The position numbers were made by a program, and so were the translations under genes. A stretch of DNA of 64,000 nucleotides, taken from Sipunculus nudus (Eukaryota > Annelida > Sipuncula > Golfingiida > Sipunculidae). The notes beneath the pieces are model-generated. The model worked only from the letters and a program-made list of their open reading frames with translations, searched no databases and was not told where the DNA came from. Location of the stretch: contig JAPPUL010000089.1 in NCBI GenBank assembly GCA_026874595.1, forward strand, positions 186,001 to 250,000, read 5' to 3'. Every line of letters begins with the position of its first letter. Within the stretch, counting starts at the first letter, position 1. Positions 16,655 to 28,320 of the stretch are shown one piece after another.

Positions 16655-19600
16655 TTATTTTGTTCCCGTCCCTGCAGGCACTAGATGTCCTATTATCACG
16701 TTCTCTTTTAGTCCTCGAAGATCATCTACTTTCCCTTTAATTGCGGCGTTCGTTAATATTTTTGTTGTCTCTTGGAATGAGGCTGCAGATATAAAACTGT
16801 CTATATTTAGTGATGCTTTTGTTATACCTTGCAATATAGGTTTTGCAGTCGCCGATTTACCACCTTCTTCTACCACTTCGTCATTTTTACTTTTAAACAA
16901 GAATCTATCCACGTTTTGACCGACTATGAAATCTGTATCCCCTGCATCGGTTATCTGTACTTTCTTAAGCATCTGACGGATTATCGTACCAACGTGTTTG
17001 TCGTTTATATCAACGCCCTGAAGCCGATATACCTCTTGTATCTCGTTTACAAGATATTCCTGCAGTTTCTCAACACCTTCTACCCTAAGTATATCATGAG
17101 GATTTATAGGTCCATCACAAAGTTGTTCGCCTGCTTTTATAGTATCACCATCCCGAACTAATATCCGTTTCCCAGCAGGTATTACATGCTTTGATATATC
17201 CTCAAGCTCTTCACCCATATCGTCATATGTTGTATATTTTATGTTTATAACAGACTTTCCTTTTTGCTTATCTCCAAAAGATATCGTACCATCTTGTTCT
17301 GCTATTACACATGCATCCTTTGGTTTTCGTGCTTCAAATAGTTCTGCTATCCTGGGAAGTCCGCCTGTTATATCTTTTGTTTTTGTTTGTCCGCGTGTTA
17401 TCTTTGCTATTATTGTTCCCGGTTTTACGTTTACCTTCTCTTCAACTAAAAGATGTGCTCCTCCGGGGATTGGGATGTTTGTTATAGTCTCACCTTTGCT
17501 GTTTAGAATTAATACTTGGGGGGTTAGACTCCCATCTCGGGTCTCTGTTACTATCTTCTCTTCTACGTTTGACTCTTGACTTTTCTCTATCTTTAATGTC
17601 GAGCCTATTATTATATCTACAAATTGCGTTATCCCTTCTTTATCGGTTACTATAGGTTCGTTATATGGATCAAACTCGGCTATCACGCTACCCTTTTTTA
17701 TATAATCATCTAACCCATAATATATTTTGGTCCCACTTCGTAAGATTAACTTACTGTCTCCTCCCATCAAAAACAAATTCTTATCGCGCATATATACCCT
17801 ACATATATTTTCAGCTCGTACCTCTTCATCTTTCTTCGTTATCCCCACTACCTCGCCTATTAATATACGCTCACCATCCTCTACCTTAATCTCTTTAAAA
17901 TCACTTTGCTTATACTCTTTTATTATCCGTCTTAAAATTATTTCCCCTTTTCTATTTGTTATGTAATTTTTATCTTCCGTCTCAACCAGGCTTGCTGGCA
18001 TCTCTTTAATTATTGCTGAGTATGATAGAGTTATGTTTTGTTCTTCTATCTGTCTTGCAGCCGTTCCGCCTATATGAAATGTTCGCATCGTAAGCTGTGT
18101 TCCTGGCTGTCCTATTGATTGTGCTGCGATTATTCCTACTGCTTCACCTATTTCTACAGGTTTACCAGTTGCAAGATTCCTACCATAGCATTTTATACAT
18201 ATCCCATATTGGGACTCGCAGGTTAATACTGTTCGGATTCGTACTTGTTCTATTCCTGATTTCTCTATTTGTGCAGCCGATTCCTCTGTTATAACTTCAT
18301 TTGCGTTTACGATAAGTGCTTTTGTTATCGGATTGTATATATCTTCAAGTACGTATCTACCAACTATTCGATCGGATAACTTCTCTATTTCCTCATCCCC
18401 CTCACGCAGCGCCATACGCTCTATCCCGTTTATCGTCCCGCAATCTTCAACATCTATAACAACCTCTTGGGCAATATCAACAAGACGCCTTGTCAAATAT
18501 CCGGCATCCGCTGTTTTCAACGCTGTGTCTGCAAGCCCTTTCCGAGCCCCGTGTGTCGATATGAAATATTCTAATACACTTAAACCTTCCTTAAAATTCG
18601 ACTTTATTGGAAGCTCAATTATCTCACCTGAGGGCTTTGCCATAAGACCTCTCATCCCCGCAAGTTGTCTTATTTGTTGTTTACTACCTCGTGCCCCTGA
18701 ATCAGCCATTATGTAAAGAGGATTAAATCCGTTGTTGTGTACACGAAGTTCTTCCATCATGATTTCCGATATCGATTCGCTTACTCGTGTCCATACGTCT
18801 ATCACCTGATTATATCGCTCATCCTCAGTTATATAACCATTTCTATAATTGTCTTCTATTTTCTTGACTCTTTTGTCTCCGTTATTTATCAATTGCTTCT
18901 TCTGCTCAGGAATTCTTATATCGTCCATATTTATGCTTGCTCCAAATACCGTTGCATATTTAAAGCCAAGATCTTTTATCTTATCAAGTGTTTCTATAGT
19001 TTTTGAGGCGCCAAGCAGCTTGAATATTCTAAGTATTATTGTCGCTATACTTTTATCATTTTGCGGTTCATTTATATATTCCATACCCTCAGGTATAGTT
19101 TCGTTGAAGATTATTCGTCCAGGCGTTGTATGAAAAACACTCCCATCATCTTGCAGGAGTTTTATCTTTGCCTGAAAATCTAATGTTTTCGTGTGAAGTG
19201 CATGTCTAACCTCCTGCTTTGAGGCAAAATACCGCCCATCACCAAGTGTCCCTCTCCTTTCTTTTGTCAGATAATTTATTCCAAGCACCATATCTTTTGT
19301 CGGACCTACTATTGGTTCTCCATTTGCAGGGTTTAAAAGATTATTGGATGATAGCAACAGTAACCAACATTCAATCTGAGAGGCAGGGGATAAAGGCACA
19401 TGGACTGCCATCTGATCTCCGTCAAAGTCGGCATTGAAAGCATGACAGACTAAAGGATGGAGCTGAATTGCTTTTCCTTCAACTAAGGTCGGTTCAAATG
19501 CTTGGATTCCAAGTCTATGTAATGTCGGAGCTCGGTTTAATAATATAGGATGTCCTTTAATTACGTCTTCAAGCACTCCCCATACCTCAGGTTTTTCTCG

Positions 19601-20773
19601 TTCTACCATAGTCTTTGCGCTCTTCACGTTGTATACGAGCTCACGTTCAACAAGCCCACGCATAACAAATGGTTTGAATAGCTCAAGTGCCATTTTCTTT
19701 GGCAGTCCGCACTGATGTAGTTTTAAATGCGGTCCTACAACTATAACAGAACGTCCTGAATAATCTACGCGTTTGCCAAGAAGGTTTTGTCTAAATCTAC
19801 CTTGCTTACCTTTTAGCATATCTGATAGAGACTTTAAGGGTCTATTCCCCGCCCCCTTTACAACGCGCTTTCGACGAGAATTGTCAAATAAAGCATCTGC
19901 TGCCTCCTGTAACATCCGTTTCTCATTTCGCATTATTATCTCGGGTGCACGTAGATTTTGAAGCCGCTTTAATCTATTATTTCTATTTATCACTCTTCTA
20001 TATAAATCATTTAAATCGCTTGTTGCAAAGCGTCCTCCATCTAGTTGGACCATTGGTCTTAACTCTGGCGGTATAACGGGGATTACATCAAGTATCATCC
20101 AGGTCGGGTCATTGCCTGATTTTCTAAAATCGCTTATTATTTCAAGTTGCTTTAATATCCGTGCATCTGTCTTTTCCCCCTTCTCGTTCATCTTTTCACG
20201 AAGCAGCAATTCCTCCTCCTCAAGATCTGATATTTCCAAAAGCTTCCTTATCGCATCCGCTCCAATATCTGCTGTAAAGTTCACTCCGTATTTTGCTTTG
20301 TAATCCGCATATTCTGTTTCTGATAAAAGTTGTTTCTCTTCAAGATCTGTATCACCTGGATCTATTACCACATACTTTTCAAAGTATAATATGCTTCTTA
20401 GTTTATTTACTGTAAACCCAAGTAATAAGCCTATCCGGCTTGGCACGCTCTTGTAATACCATATGTGTGATATCGGAGAGGCAAGTTCTATATGACCCAT
20501 TCGTTCACGTCTTACCTTAAAATGTGCAACCTCAACTCCGCACCTATCGCATACTACCCCTTTGTACCTTATAGATTTAAATTTGCCGCAGTAACACGCC
20601 CACTCTTTTGTCGTCCCAAATATCTTTTCGCAAAAAAGACCGTCTCGCTCAGGCCTTAAGGTCCTGTAGTTTATAGTCTCTGGCTTTTTGACTTCTCCGT
20701 AACTCCATTCCTTGATTCGACTCGTTGAAGCAAGGTGTATTGTTATTTTATCAAAATCACTTATATTGCTCAT
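16655..20773 (-). CDS. rpoC: RNA polymerase beta-prime subunit
   Basis: This 1372-residue protein carries the N-terminal zinc motif ([20 protein letters not shown], residues near 60-80), the metal-chelating active site [12 protein letters not shown] (about 445-455), the trigger-loop region and the second zinc site with [13 protein letters not shown]. Length and order match family norms for bacteria without large lineage inserts. It follows rpoB by 62 bases in the classic operon. The usual next genes, rpsL-rpsG-fusA, are absent; cheW converges instead. Confidence 0.98.
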   Translation of the reverse strand: MSNISDFDKITIHLASTSRIKEWSYGEVKKPETINYRTLRPERDGLFCEKIFGTTKEWACYCGKFKSIRYKGVVCDRCGVEVAHFKVRRERMGHIELASPISHIWYYKSVPSRIGLLLGFTVNKLRSILYFEKYVVIDPGDTDLEEKQLLSETEYADYKAKYGVNFTADIGADAIRKLLEISDLEEEELLLREKMNEKGEKTDARILKQLEIISDFRKSGNDPTWMILDVIPVIPPELRPMVQLDGGRFATSDLNDLYRRVINRNNRLKRLQNLRAPEIIMRNEKRMLQEAADALFDNSRRKRVVKGAGNRPLKSLSDMLKGKQGRFRQNLLGKRVDYSGRSVIVVGPHLKLHQCGLPKKMALELFKPFVMRGLVERELVYNVKSAKTMVEREKPEVWGVLEDVIKGHPILLNRAPTLHRLGIQAFEPTLVEGKAIQLHPLVCHAFNADFDGDQMAVHVPLSPASQIECWLLLLSSNNLLNPANGEPIVGPTKDMVLGINYLTKERRGTLGDGRYFASKQEVRHALHTKTLDFQAKIKLLQDDGSVFHTTPGRIIFNETIPEGMEYINEPQNDKSIATIILRIFKLLGASKTIETLDKIKDLGFKYATVFGASINMDDIRIPEQKKQLINNGDKRVKKIEDNYRNGYITEDERYNQVIDVWTRVSESISEIMMEELRVHNNGFNPLYIMADSGARGSKQQIRQLAGMRGLMAKPSGEIIELPIKSNFKEGLSVLEYFISTHGARKGLADTALKTADAGYLTRRLVDIAQEVVIDVEDCGTINGIERMALREGDEEIEKLSDRIVGRYVLEDIYNPITKALIVNANEVITEESAAQIEKSGIEQVRIRTVLTCESQYGICIKCYGRNLATGKPVEIGEAVGIIAAQSIGQPGTQLTMRTFHIGGTAARQIEEQNITLSYSAIIKEMPASLVETEDKNYITNRKGEIILRRIIKEYKQSDFKEIKVEDGERILIGEVVGITKKDEEVRAENICRVYMRDKNLFLMGGDSKLILRSGTKIYYGLDDYIKKGSVIAEFDPYNEPIVTDKEGITQFVDIIIGSTLKIEKSQESNVEEKIVTETRDGSLTPQVLILNSKGETITNIPIPGGAHLLVEEKVNVKPGTIIAKITRGQTKTKDITGGLPRIAELFEARKPKDACVIAEQDGTISFGDKQKGKSVINIKYTTYDDMGEELEDISKHVIPAGKRILVRDGDTIKAGEQLCDGPINPHDILRVEGVEKLQEYLVNEIQEVYRLQGVDINDKHVGTIIRQMLKKVQITDAGDTDFIVGQNVDRFLFKSKNDEVVEEGGKSATAKPILQGITKASLNIDSFISAASFQETTKILTNAAIKGKVDDLRGLKENVIIGHLVPAGTGTK

Positions 20774-20835
20774 ATTTACTCCATAATTTAACTTATAAAC
20801 TTAGTCTACTTTAATCTCTAATAACTCGCTTATAA

Positions 20836-23800
20836 CTATATCTTGTTTTTTAGCTTGTTTAGATTCTCTATATCTTTGTCGGTAAGTCCTACTAGATTAT
20901 CATCACTGTCATATATATTAAGATCAAGCCCAAGTCCTCGTAACTCTTGAATTAGTACATTAAATGACTCCGGCACACCAGGCTTGTAAGTTATCTCGCC
21001 CTTTACTATGTTTTCATATATTTTCGCACGTCCCATCATGTCATCTGCTTTAACTGTTAGAAATTCTTGCAGCGTATGGGCTGCACCATAAGCCTCAAGC
21101 GCCCAAACCTCCATCTCCCCAAGCCTCTGTCCCCCAAATTGGGCCTTGCCACCAAGTGGTTGTTGCGTTACTAGGGAATAAGGACCTGTACTTCTTGCAT
21201 GAATCTTATCATCTATCATATGCGACAACTTAAGCATATATATATACCCTACTGTTACCTCATTCTCAAAGTATTCTCCTGTAAGCCCGTCTATTAATTT
21301 TGTACTACTATAGATTGGCAACTTCGCTTCCTTTAACTTTGACTCTATCTGTTCAAGTTTTATATCCGCAAATACCGGTACTGCAAAGTTTATTCCAAGC
21401 TCCTTTGCCGCCCAGCCAAGCTCAGATTCAAGTATTTGTCCTAAGTTCATCCTAGATGGCACTCCAAGCGGATTTAATATTATGTCAACAGGTGTCCCGT
21501 CAGGCAAATATGGCATGTCTTCTTCGGGTACTATTTTTGAGATAACTCCCTTATTACCATGACGCCCTGCCATCTTATCACCTTCTGATATCTTACGCTT
21601 TTTTGCTATATGGACTTTTACAAGCTCTTCTACTCCAGGTGGTAATTCATCTTCATTCTCCCTTTTAAATATTGAGATACCTATGACTACTCCTGAATTA
21701 CCATGAGGCACACGTAGCGATGTATCTTTTACCTCACGTGCCTTCTCTCCAAATATCGAATGCAGCAACTTATATTCAGGTGTTGATTCTGTCTCTCCTT
21801 TGGGAGTCACCTTGCCGACTAATATATCTCCACTTTGGACCCATGTCCCAACTCGTACAATTCCATCCTCATCTAAATGTGTAAAGCTATCTTCGCCTAG
21901 ATTTGGTATGTCTTTTGTTAGCTTTTCTCGCCCAAGCTTTGTCTCGCGTGCTTCTATCTCAAATTCTTCTATATGGATAGAGGTAAATACATCATCTTTT
22001 ACCATACGGTTGCTTATTATTATCGCATCTTCAAAATTTTGACCCTTCCAACTCATAAATGCAACAAGTACATTACGTCCCAAGGACAACTCCCCATTGT
22101 CTATTGCAGGCCCATCCGCTATTAACTGCCCAATCTCAACCTCTTCTCCCTTTACAACTTGAGGCCTTTGGTTAAAACATGTATTTTGATTTGTACGACG
22201 ATACTTTATTAGATTATATATATCTACCGGATTTTCTGCATCATCATCTACCTTGATATGCACTTCCTCTGCCGACACTTTTATTACAGTACCACTACGC
22301 TTGCTAATTAAGCATGTCCCCGAATCATATGCCGCCTTGCTCTCCATCCCAGTCCCAACCACCGGTGCCTCAACATTTAACAAGGGAACCGCTTGCCTTT
22401 GCATATTTGCTCCCATCAGGGCTCGGTTTGCATCATCATGTTGTAAAAAGGGTATTAAGGCTGTTGATACGCTTATTATCTGTTTGGGCGATACGTCTAT
22501 ATATTTTATTTGGCTTGGGTGCACCAACGGATATTCTCCGCGGTATCTTGCATCTACTAGCTCGCCTTTTATGTTGCCTTTGCTATCTCTTGGCAGATTT
22601 GCTGGCGCTATGTAATATCTATCTTCTTCAGTTGCAGTAAGGTAGGACACTTCTTTTGTTATTTTGCCATTTTCCACCTTGACATAAGGTGTTATTAAAA
22701 AACCATAATCATTTATCCTTGCAAAGTTACATAATGAAAGAATTAAGCCTATATTTGGCCCTTCCGGAGTCTCTATCGGACATATTTTACCATAATGCGT
22801 ATAATGTACGTCACGCACCTCAAAACCAGCACGCTCTCGAGACAAACCTCCAGGACCAAGTGCATTAATTCGTCTTTTATGAGTTAATTCTGCAAGAGGA
22901 TTTGTCTGATCCATAAACTGGGACAACTGACTAGACCCAAAAAATTCCTTTATTACTGCAGATATCGGCTTTATACTTAGGAGCTTTTGCGGCGTTATCT
23001 CCTCAAAATCCTCTGTACTTATCCTCTCTTTTATTGTACGCTCCATACGCGCAAAACCTATCTTTAGCTGGTTAACTAAAAGTTCGTCTACGCATCTTAT
23101 TCGCCTATTCCCTAGATGATCTATATCGTCTGTATATTCTGTTCCATTGTAAATCTTTATTAAATATTTTATGGCAAGTATAATATCGTCCTTAGTAGGT
23201 GTTGGTGAGTCTGGGCCAGGCTCAGCTTCTGTATACAACTTTTGGTTAAACTTATAGCGTCCAACTATGCCTAAATTGTATCTTTTAGGGTCAAAAAATA
23301 ACGCATTAAACTCTTTAGTTGCATTTTCAAGCGTTATTGGTTCCCCAGGCCTTATAAAATTGTACAATTTAGCTATTGCTTCTTTATTTGTTGTAACATC
23401 ATCAATATCCAAACATTTTAGGATTATTGGATTTTGTACAAGCTCTTCAGGATCAATTATCTTTATCTTGTTTATTCCAAAACTTAGTATTTTTTCTGTA
23501 TCTTGCAAGATTAACTCTGAAGGGGCATGAAATATTACTTCATTAGTTTGAGGCTCTACAATATCCTCAGCTATCCTTATTGGCAATGTAGAGCTTTCTA
23601 CATACTTTCTATCCTTGTTTTTAGAAAGGTCTATTCCCTTTATTGTATAAAACTCTTTTATTATATCTTTAGTTGCCTCACATCCTATCGCTCGCAAAAA
23701 AGTTGTTACTAGGACACCTTTCTTGCGATCTATTTTTATATTCAGAATATCTTTTTTTGTGTCAAGTTCAAATTCAAGCCAAGCTCCTTTATCAGGTATT

Positions 23801-24294
23801 ATCTTTGCCAAGAAAACGCCATCATCTTCGCTAAACGCTATCCCAGGAGACTTGTGAATCTGACTTACTATTACTCGCTCTGCTCCGTTTATTATAAATG
23901 TTCCACGTGGCGTCATCAATGGGATGTCTCCCATATATACCTCTTTCTCTCGCACCTCCCCAGTCTCCCGGTAGATGAGCCTTATCGTCGCTTTTAACAC
24001 TATAGAGTATGTTACATCTCGTCTTCTGGCTTCCTCTTCGCTATATTGGATGTTACCAAATGTATATCCATGATATTCAAGCACTATGTCTTTGTTGGGA
24101 CTTTCTATCGGAAATGTGTTCCGGAAAACCGCTTCAAGACCTATAAATGCATCTCGCTCCTCTGGCTTCTTGTCCTTTTGTAAAAAACGATTGTATGATG
24201 CAAGCTGTATCTCATTTAAATCTGGCAACTCCAGGTAATCCTGCACTTCATCTGTTAAACTCTCTCTTCTCGTCCTTTTTTTTATCTGAAGCAT
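20836..24294 (-). CDS. rpoB: RNA polymerase beta subunit, with Asn at the Ser531-equivalent position
   Basis: This is a 1152-residue protein. I prefer the ATG at 24292-24294, 5 bases after GGGAG, over the GTG two codons earlier. The rifampicin region reads [15 protein letters not shown], then [15 protein letters not shown]. coli Ser531 is Asn here (Asn477, codon at 22864-22866), while the Asp516 and His526 equivalents are kept. Asn at this place is known from spirochaetes such as Borrelia and is linked to natural rifampicin resistance. Other landmarks include [15 protein letters not shown] and the C-terminal [19 protein letters not shown]. Confidence 0.98.
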   Translation of the reverse strand: MLQIKKRTRRESLTDEVQDYLELPDLNEIQLASYNRFLQKDKKPEERDAFIGLEAVFRNTFPIESPNKDIVLEYHGYTFGNIQYSEEEARRRDVTYSIVLKATIRLIYRETGEVREKEVYMGDIPLMTPRGTFIINGAERVIVSQIHKSPGIAFSEDDGVFLAKIIPDKGAWLEFELDTKKDILNIKIDRKKGVLVTTFLRAIGCEATKDIIKEFYTIKGIDLSKNKDRKYVESSTLPIRIAEDIVEPQTNEVIFHAPSELILQDTEKILSFGINKIKIIDPEELVQNPIILKCLDIDDVTTNKEAIAKLYNFIRPGEPITLENATKEFNALFFDPKRYNLGIVGRYKFNQKLYTEAEPGPDSPTPTKDDIILAIKYLIKIYNGTEYTDDIDHLGNRRIRCVDELLVNQLKIGFARMERTIKERISTEDFEEITPQKLLSIKPISAVIKEFFGSSQLSQFMDQTNPLAELTHKRRINALGPGGLSRERAGFEVRDVHYTHYGKICPIETPEGPNIGLILSLCNFARINDYGFLITPYVKVENGKITKEVSYLTATEEDRYYIAPANLPRDSKGNIKGELVDARYRGEYPLVHPSQIKYIDVSPKQIISVSTALIPFLQHDDANRALMGANMQRQAVPLLNVEAPVVGTGMESKAAYDSGTCLISKRSGTVIKVSAEEVHIKVDDDAENPVDIYNLIKYRRTNQNTCFNQRPQVVKGEEVEIGQLIADGPAIDNGELSLGRNVLVAFMSWKGQNFEDAIIISNRMVKDDVFTSIHIEEFEIEARETKLGREKLTKDIPNLGEDSFTHLDEDGIVRVGTWVQSGDILVGKVTPKGETESTPEYKLLHSIFGEKAREVKDTSLRVPHGNSGVVIGISIFKRENEDELPPGVEELVKVHIAKKRKISEGDKMAGRHGNKGVISKIVPEEDMPYLPDGTPVDIILNPLGVPSRMNLGQILESELGWAAKELGINFAVPVFADIKLEQIESKLKEAKLPIYSSTKLIDGLTGEYFENEVTVGYIYMLKLSHMIDDKIHARSTGPYSLVTQQPLGGKAQFGGQRLGEMEVWALEAYGAAHTLQEFLTVKADDMMGRAKIYENIVKGEITYKPGVPESFNVLIQELRGLGLDLNIYDSDDNLVGLTDKDIENLNKLKNKI

Positions 24295-24385
24295 GTACAC
24301 TCCCTAGCATTCTTTTATTTTTTGTTATAATGGGTCACAGAGTCCCTTCATTTTTACGATTTAGCTTCTCTATTTTATTTCTTCT

Positions 24386-24787
24386 CTATTTTATTTCTAC
24401 CGTTGCGCCAACTCCTTCAAGCTTTTCTTTTAATTGTTCTGCTTCCTCTTTACTGACTTTTTCCTTTATTGGCTTGCCACCAGCTTCTACTAAGTCTTTT
24501 GTCTCTTTTAAACTAAGTCCCGTTATACCACGCACTTCCTTTATAACTGGTATCTTATTACCTCCTGCGCTTACTAGTATTACCGAAAACTCAGTCTGTT
24601 CTGCCACCCCTCCTGCCTCGCCGCCTCCTGTATCATCTCCTCCTACTGCTTGTAGGGCAACAGGCGCTTGGGCGCTTACTCCAAACTCTTCCTCCAACTT
24701 CTTAACCAACTCCGATACCTCAACCATTGTCATCCCTTTTACTGCTTCTACTATATCATCTACTTTTAGTTTTGTAGTAGTCGACAT
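24386..24787 (-). CDS. rplL: Ribosomal protein L7/L12
   Basis: L12 forms the flexible ribosomal stalk that recruits translation factors. The 133-residue product has the N-terminal dimerisation helix ([29 protein letters not shown]), split here by a Gly/Ala-rich hinge (about residues 45-62). The C-terminal domain follows, with [19 protein letters not shown], a KETKDLV helix and [11 protein letters not shown]. The hinge reads [12 protein letters not shown], more glycine-rich than the usual Ala-rich form. An AAGGAGA site precedes the ATG. Confidence 0.97.
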   Translation of the reverse strand: MSTTTKLKVDDIVEAVKGMTMVEVSELVKKLEEEFGVSAQAPVALQAVGGDDTGGGEAGGVAEQTEFSVILVSAGGNKIPVIKEVRGITGLSLKETKDLVEAGGKPIKEKVSKEEAEQLKEKLEGVGATVEIK

Positions 24788-24870
24788 CTTTTATTTCTCC
24801 TTTACTTTAAACATTTTTATCTTATACTATCACTTGTTTGATTATTATTTTTTATTTCTTTTTTATTTCT

Positions 24871-25389
24871 TTATTTCTTTTTGCCCTGCGATATCTCACT
24901 TAGTGTATATACTAAATTACGTCGCAAAGACATAAAAACATTTGAAAGCCCGTATAATGGCCCTTTCAAACTCCCTAAAAATCTCCCCATCAACACTTCA
25001 CGGCTTGGTAACTTCGATAACTTTATAACATCTTCTCTGCTTAATATGTCTCCATTACTATAGCCTCCTTTAAGCTCCAATATGTTTGTATTTTTTACAT
25101 AACGTGAGAGTATCTTGCTTGTGTTTATAGGATCATCCTTTGTAAACGCTATTGCTGTTGGCCCACTAAAATATTCATCAAGTCCTTCTATCTTTTTATT
25201 CTCTACTGCTATCTTAATTAAATTATTCTTTACCACTTGATATATTGCCCCATTCTCAAGCAACTCACGCCTAAGCTTAGTAAGTTGTGCAACTGTTAAG
25301 CCCCTATAGTCTGTTATTATAAAACTTTCATACTCGCCCAATATCCCAAGCAGCTTGTTTAGCCTTTCTACTTTCTTTTCTGTTGCCAT
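24871..25389 (-). CDS. rplJ: Ribosomal protein L10
   Basis: L10 anchors L12 dimers to the ribosome. The 172-residue protein starts with the family block LNKLLGILGEYESFIITDYRGLTVAQ, has LRRELLENGAIYQVVKNNL and the central GPTAIAF, and ends in a helical L12-binding tail. It sits between rplA (48 bases upstream) and rplL (83 bases downstream), the usual order. L10-L12 often autoregulates through its mRNA leader; I see no defined structure to confirm that here. Confidence 0.96.
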   Translation of the reverse strand: MATEKKVERLNKLLGILGEYESFIITDYRGLTVAQLTKLRRELLENGAIYQVVKNNLIKIAVENKKIEGLDEYFSGPTAIAFTKDDPINTSKILSRYVKNTNILELKGGYSNGDILSREDVIKLSKLPSREVLMGRFLGSLKGPLYGLSNVFMSLRRNLVYTLSEISQGKKK

Positions 25390-25437
25390 CCGCTTTTATC
25401 TCCACTTTATTTATTTCTATTCATCAAGATAAACTAT

Positions 25438-26178
25438 TTATACTAAACTTGAATGCAAAAGCCTTACCCCAGGACCCATAGTCGATGAGAGGCTTAGGCT
25501 TTTTATATACTCTCCTTTTAAATCTGCTGGCTTCTTCTTTAAAACTTCTTTGTAAAGGCTTTTCGCATTGTCGGCAAGTTTTGAACTCTCCATTGAGACT
25601 GTGCCTATCTTTAAATGTATTATCCCTGTCTTGTCTGCCTTATATTCCGTCTTCCCTGCTTTGAACTCTTGAATCGCAGACTTTAGGTTCATTGTTACTG
25701 TCCCGGTCTTGGGATTTGGCATAAGCCCTCGCCTACCAAGTATCGGGCCTAGCTTCCCTACTTCTTTCATCATGTCCGGTGTTGCTATTGCAACATCAAA
25801 TCCTACCCAGCCGCTCTTTATCTTATCAATTAAATCCTGATCCCCTACATAACTTGCTCCTGCCTTCTCTGCTTCCTCTGCTTTTGAACCTTTTGCAAAT
25901 ACTAATATATTTTTAGACTCTTGACTTTTAGCCGATTGGTGCGGTAACGTTAGTGTCCCACGAACCGTGTGCTTTGCTCTCAAATTTAGATTTATTGCAA
26001 GCTCTACGCTCTCGTCGAATTTTACTTTACCCTTCCCGTTTGATAGCTCCCTTACAAGCTGGGTTGCCTCCACAAGCCCAAACTCTCCCTTGTTATCCAG
26101 TCCCTTAGATGCCTCATCGTATCTTTTGCTCCTTTTCAATCCTATATCTCCTATTTCTATTTCATTTGCGATTGACAT
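25438..26178 (-). CDS. rplA: Ribosomal protein L1
   Basis: L1 forms the ribosomal E-site stalk. The 246-residue protein contains KFDESVELAINLNLRAKHTVRGTL, the linker GPILGRRGLMPNPKTGTV and the C-terminal KKPADLKGEYIKSLSLSSTMGPG. About 15 extra residues precede the usual start (SIANEIEIGDIGLK). I see no strong ribosome site before the ATG, but no better internal start exists. Confidence 0.96.
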   Translation of the reverse strand: MSIANEIEIGDIGLKRSKRYDEASKGLDNKGEFGLVEATQLVRELSNGKGKVKFDESVELAINLNLRAKHTVRGTLTLPHQSAKSQESKNILVFAKGSKAEEAEKAGASYVGDQDLIDKIKSGWVGFDVAIATPDMMKEVGKLGPILGRRGLMPNPKTGTVTMNLKSAIQEFKAGKTEYKADKTGIIHLKIGTVSMESSKLADNAKSLYKEVLKKKPADLKGEYIKSLSLSSTMGPGVRLLHSSLV

Positions 26179-26235
26179 TTAGCATTTCTATTTTATTGTC
26201 CTATAATGTCCTATAACACATTATTCAAATGCTTT

Positions 26236-26655
26236 TTATTTAAGATAGACGCCCATACTACGTGCTGTACCTTTTATTATGTTTTTGGCAGACTCAATTG
26301 AATTTGCATTTAAATCACTCATCTTTAGTTTGGCTATGCTTGCAAGTTGCTCTTCTGTTATCGCTCCCACCTTCTTAAGTGAATTTGGAGCGCCTTTTTC
26401 TAGTTTCAACGCCTCTTTTATTAACACTGCTGCAGGGGGCGATTTTAATATAAAGTCAAAACTCTTGTCTCGGTATACTGTTATTACTACCGGGATTATT
26501 GTTTCTCCTTTGTCTTTTGTTGCAGCGTTGAACGCTTTACAAAAATCCATTATATTTACTCCATGCTGCCCAAGCGCAGGCCCCACCGGAGGAGACGGAT
26601 TCGCTTTCCCGGCTGGCAACTGAAGCTTTATTAATGATGCTACCTTCTTTGACAT
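26236..26655 (-). CDS. rplK: Ribosomal protein L11
   Basis: L11 lies at the GTPase-associated centre. The 139-residue protein has the N-terminal [21 protein letters not shown] with [16 protein letters not shown], and the rRNA-binding C-terminal domain with [25 protein letters not shown]. Length is typical. It lies 57 bases upstream of rplA and 39 bases after nusG. Confidence 0.97.
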   Translation of the reverse strand: MSKKVASLIKLQLPAGKANPSPPVGPALGQHGVNIMDFCKAFNAATKDKGETIIPVVITVYRDKSFDFILKSPPAAVLIKEALKLEKGAPNSLKKVGAITEEQLASIAKLKMSDLNANSIESAKNIIKGTARSMGVYLK

Positions 26656-26694
26656 CTACTTTTATTTACTCTCCTATTTATCAATTTACAATTC

Positions 26695-27255
26695 CTACAA
26701 TGCTTCAACTTGATAAAAATCAAGCTCTATAGGCGTTGAACGCCCAAATATGTCAACCTTAATCCGAACCTTCCCTTTTTCATGATTTATATATTCTATT
26801 GCCCCACTGAAATTTGCAAATGGACCATCTTTTACACGCACAAGCTCCCCTTCAAGAAATGATATCTTTTGTACGTAAGTTGATGGCGTTTTTATTGCAC
26901 CCATTCTTTGCAAGATCTCTTGAGCTTCTTTTTTAGGTATAGGTACAGGCTTTTCTTTGGCTATAGTCCCCACAAAGCCTGTTACACTTTGAAGGCGTAT
27001 TATAGCATTACATACGCTTTGCCATAGCTCTTGAGAGTCCGGAAGGTCCATCTCAACCAATATATACCCCGGGAAAAACTTCTTCTTTACCTGTTGTTTC
27101 TTTCCATTCCTAAGCTCTACCGTATTCTCTATAGGTATCTTTACTTCACCTATATACTTCCCTACTTCTTGACGTTTTAAATTATGTTCTATGTTTCCGC
27201 TTACCTTATTCTCATGCCCTGAGTAAACATGTAAGATATACCAATTCTTTGCCAT
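26695..27255 (-). CDS. nusG: Transcription elongation and termination factor NusG
   Basis: NusG binds RNA polymerase and couples it to Rho or the ribosome. The 186-residue protein shows the NGN domain (AKNWYILHVYSGHENKVSGN, then KKFFPGYILVEM) and a C-terminal KOW domain with LVRVKDGPFANFSGAIEYINHEKGKVRIKVDIFGRSTPIEL, quoted here only in outline. There is no spirochaete-specific insertion. Confidence 0.97.
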   Translation of the reverse strand: MAKNWYILHVYSGHENKVSGNIEHNLKRQEVGKYIGEVKIPIENTVELRNGKKQQVKKKFFPGYILVEMDLPDSQELWQSVCNAIIRLQSVTGFVGTIAKEKPVPIPKKEAQEILQRMGAIKTPSTYVQKISFLEGELVRVKDGPFANFSGAIEYINHEKGKVRIKVDIFGRSTPIELDFYQVEAL

Positions 27256-27283
27256 TATCGCCTATTTTTTTAAAAAATAAAAC

Positions 27284-27538
27284 CTAAAGCCAAAACAAGA
27301 TAAAACTTGTTACGGGCTGAAATAAGTATTCCACTGCCTTGCTAACGCCTATATCAAATACACTAAGTATTAGGGATATTATTATTATTAATGTAATTAC
27401 CACTATCGTAGAATTTACAACCTCCTCCTTTCTTGGCCAGCTTACCTTTTTAAGCTCACCCAAAGACTCCCCCACATACGTTGCCACCTTTCCCTTCTTT
27501 TTCCCAGCCTCTTTTCTTACTGTCTCTTTTTTCTTCAA
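27284..27538 (-). CDS. secE: Preprotein translocase subunit SecE
   Basis: SecE clamps SecY in the protein-export channel. The 84-residue protein has a basic N-terminus, the amphipathic helix LGELKKVSWPRKEEVVNST with the diagnostic SWP-x-x-E block, and one membrane span (about residues 45-65). The start is TTG, with only a weak AGG upstream. It follows tRNA-Trp by 66 bases, as in many bacteria. Confidence 0.95.
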   Translation of the reverse strand: MKKKETVRKEAGKKKGKVATYVGESLGELKKVSWPRKEEVVNSTIVVITLIIIISLILSVFDIGVSKAVEYLFQPVTSFILFWL

Positions 27539-27604
27539 TCTATATAACCTATATACCTTATAATAACATCAGCAAAATACTAAAAAAACACTAAGTTATA
27601 TCTC

Positions 27605-27677
27605 AGGCCTGGCGGGACTTGAACCCACAACACCTGGTTTTGGAGACCAGTGCTCTACCAAATTGAGCTACAGACCT
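27605..27677 (-). tRNA. trnW: tRNA-Trp (anticodon CCA)
   Basis: This is a 73-base cloverleaf on the minus strand. The acceptor AGGTCTG pairs with CAGGCCT (one G-U). The D arm contains AGCTCAATTTGGTAGAGC, the anticodon loop CTCCAAA gives CCA, and the T arm contains GGGTTCAAGTCCC. The 3-prime CCA is not encoded. Confidence 0.95.
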
Positions 27678-27744
27678 ATATTCTTAATAGCCAAAGCTAA
27701 ATATATATATAAAGCACCTTCTCATTTAAATTTAACATACAGCA

Positions 27745-27817
27745 AGCCCATGACCAGATTTGAACTGGTGACAACTTGCTTACCATGCAAGTGCTCTACC
27801 AACTGAGCTACACGGGC
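27745..27817 (-). tRNA. trnT: tRNA-Thr (anticodon GGT)
   Basis: This is a 73-base cloverleaf on the minus strand. The acceptor GCCCGTG pairs with CATGGGC, the anticodon stem CTTGC/GCAAG closes loop ATGGTAA (anticodon GGT), and the T arm contains CAGTTCAAATCTG. CCA is not encoded. It is first in the tRNA-Thr, tRNA-Trp, secE, nusG transcription order. Confidence 0.95.
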
Positions 27818-28320
27818 ACTTATTGCAAGTCCAAGATTCTTTAGCAACTAAGAAAATACTTTCTATAAAGTACTGCTATATGTCTATATAAGCTTTATAG
27901 TGTCTTAGTTTAGGATATTTTTATTGTTTTGGACTCTCTCATATTTGAACATCTATGAATAAGAAACGTATAACATTATTTGAATAGGTTCTACAAGATA
28001 ACTAAAACTTTCTAAAATAGGAAATGTTTTATTGAAAAATTTGTTTTTTTTTAACAAGTTCTCTAAAATTAAAGATAACCTAACTTATCTTTTGCAGTAG
28101 AAATAACTAGCTAATTTGTTAAAACCGTATCATATACTATCTAACTTACTATATATATAGTACTATATAATAGTAAAACAAGATATAAGTTATTATTCCA
28201 AAGCGTATATTTATATATTTCCCATCTTTTTTTACATTGTTTAGTATTTTATTAAATTAATTTAATATAGATCATTTTTAAAGAATATTTAGTTAGTAAA
28301 GTATATTTAAGGACAGTTAT
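27818..28320. other. 500-bp divergent promoter region of the tRNA-rpoBC operon and ribBA
   Basis: This is very AT-rich DNA between two divergent transcription units. I see no open frame, no FMN-riboswitch-like consensus before ribBA and no unambiguous -35/-10 pair. Promoters for the ribosomal operon must lie here. An AAGGA site lies 8 bases before the ribBA ATG. Confidence 0.5.

Noticed and set aside
24147-24935. Long plus-strand open frame (262 codons) across rplL
   Set aside because: It is antisense to rplL and the rpoB start, has a Ser/Pro/Phe-rich composition with no motifs, and lacks a ribosome site; rplL and rpoB are certain.
27818-28320. FMN riboswitch upstream of ribBA
   Set aside because: None of the conserved FMN aptamer blocks is readable in this spacer.
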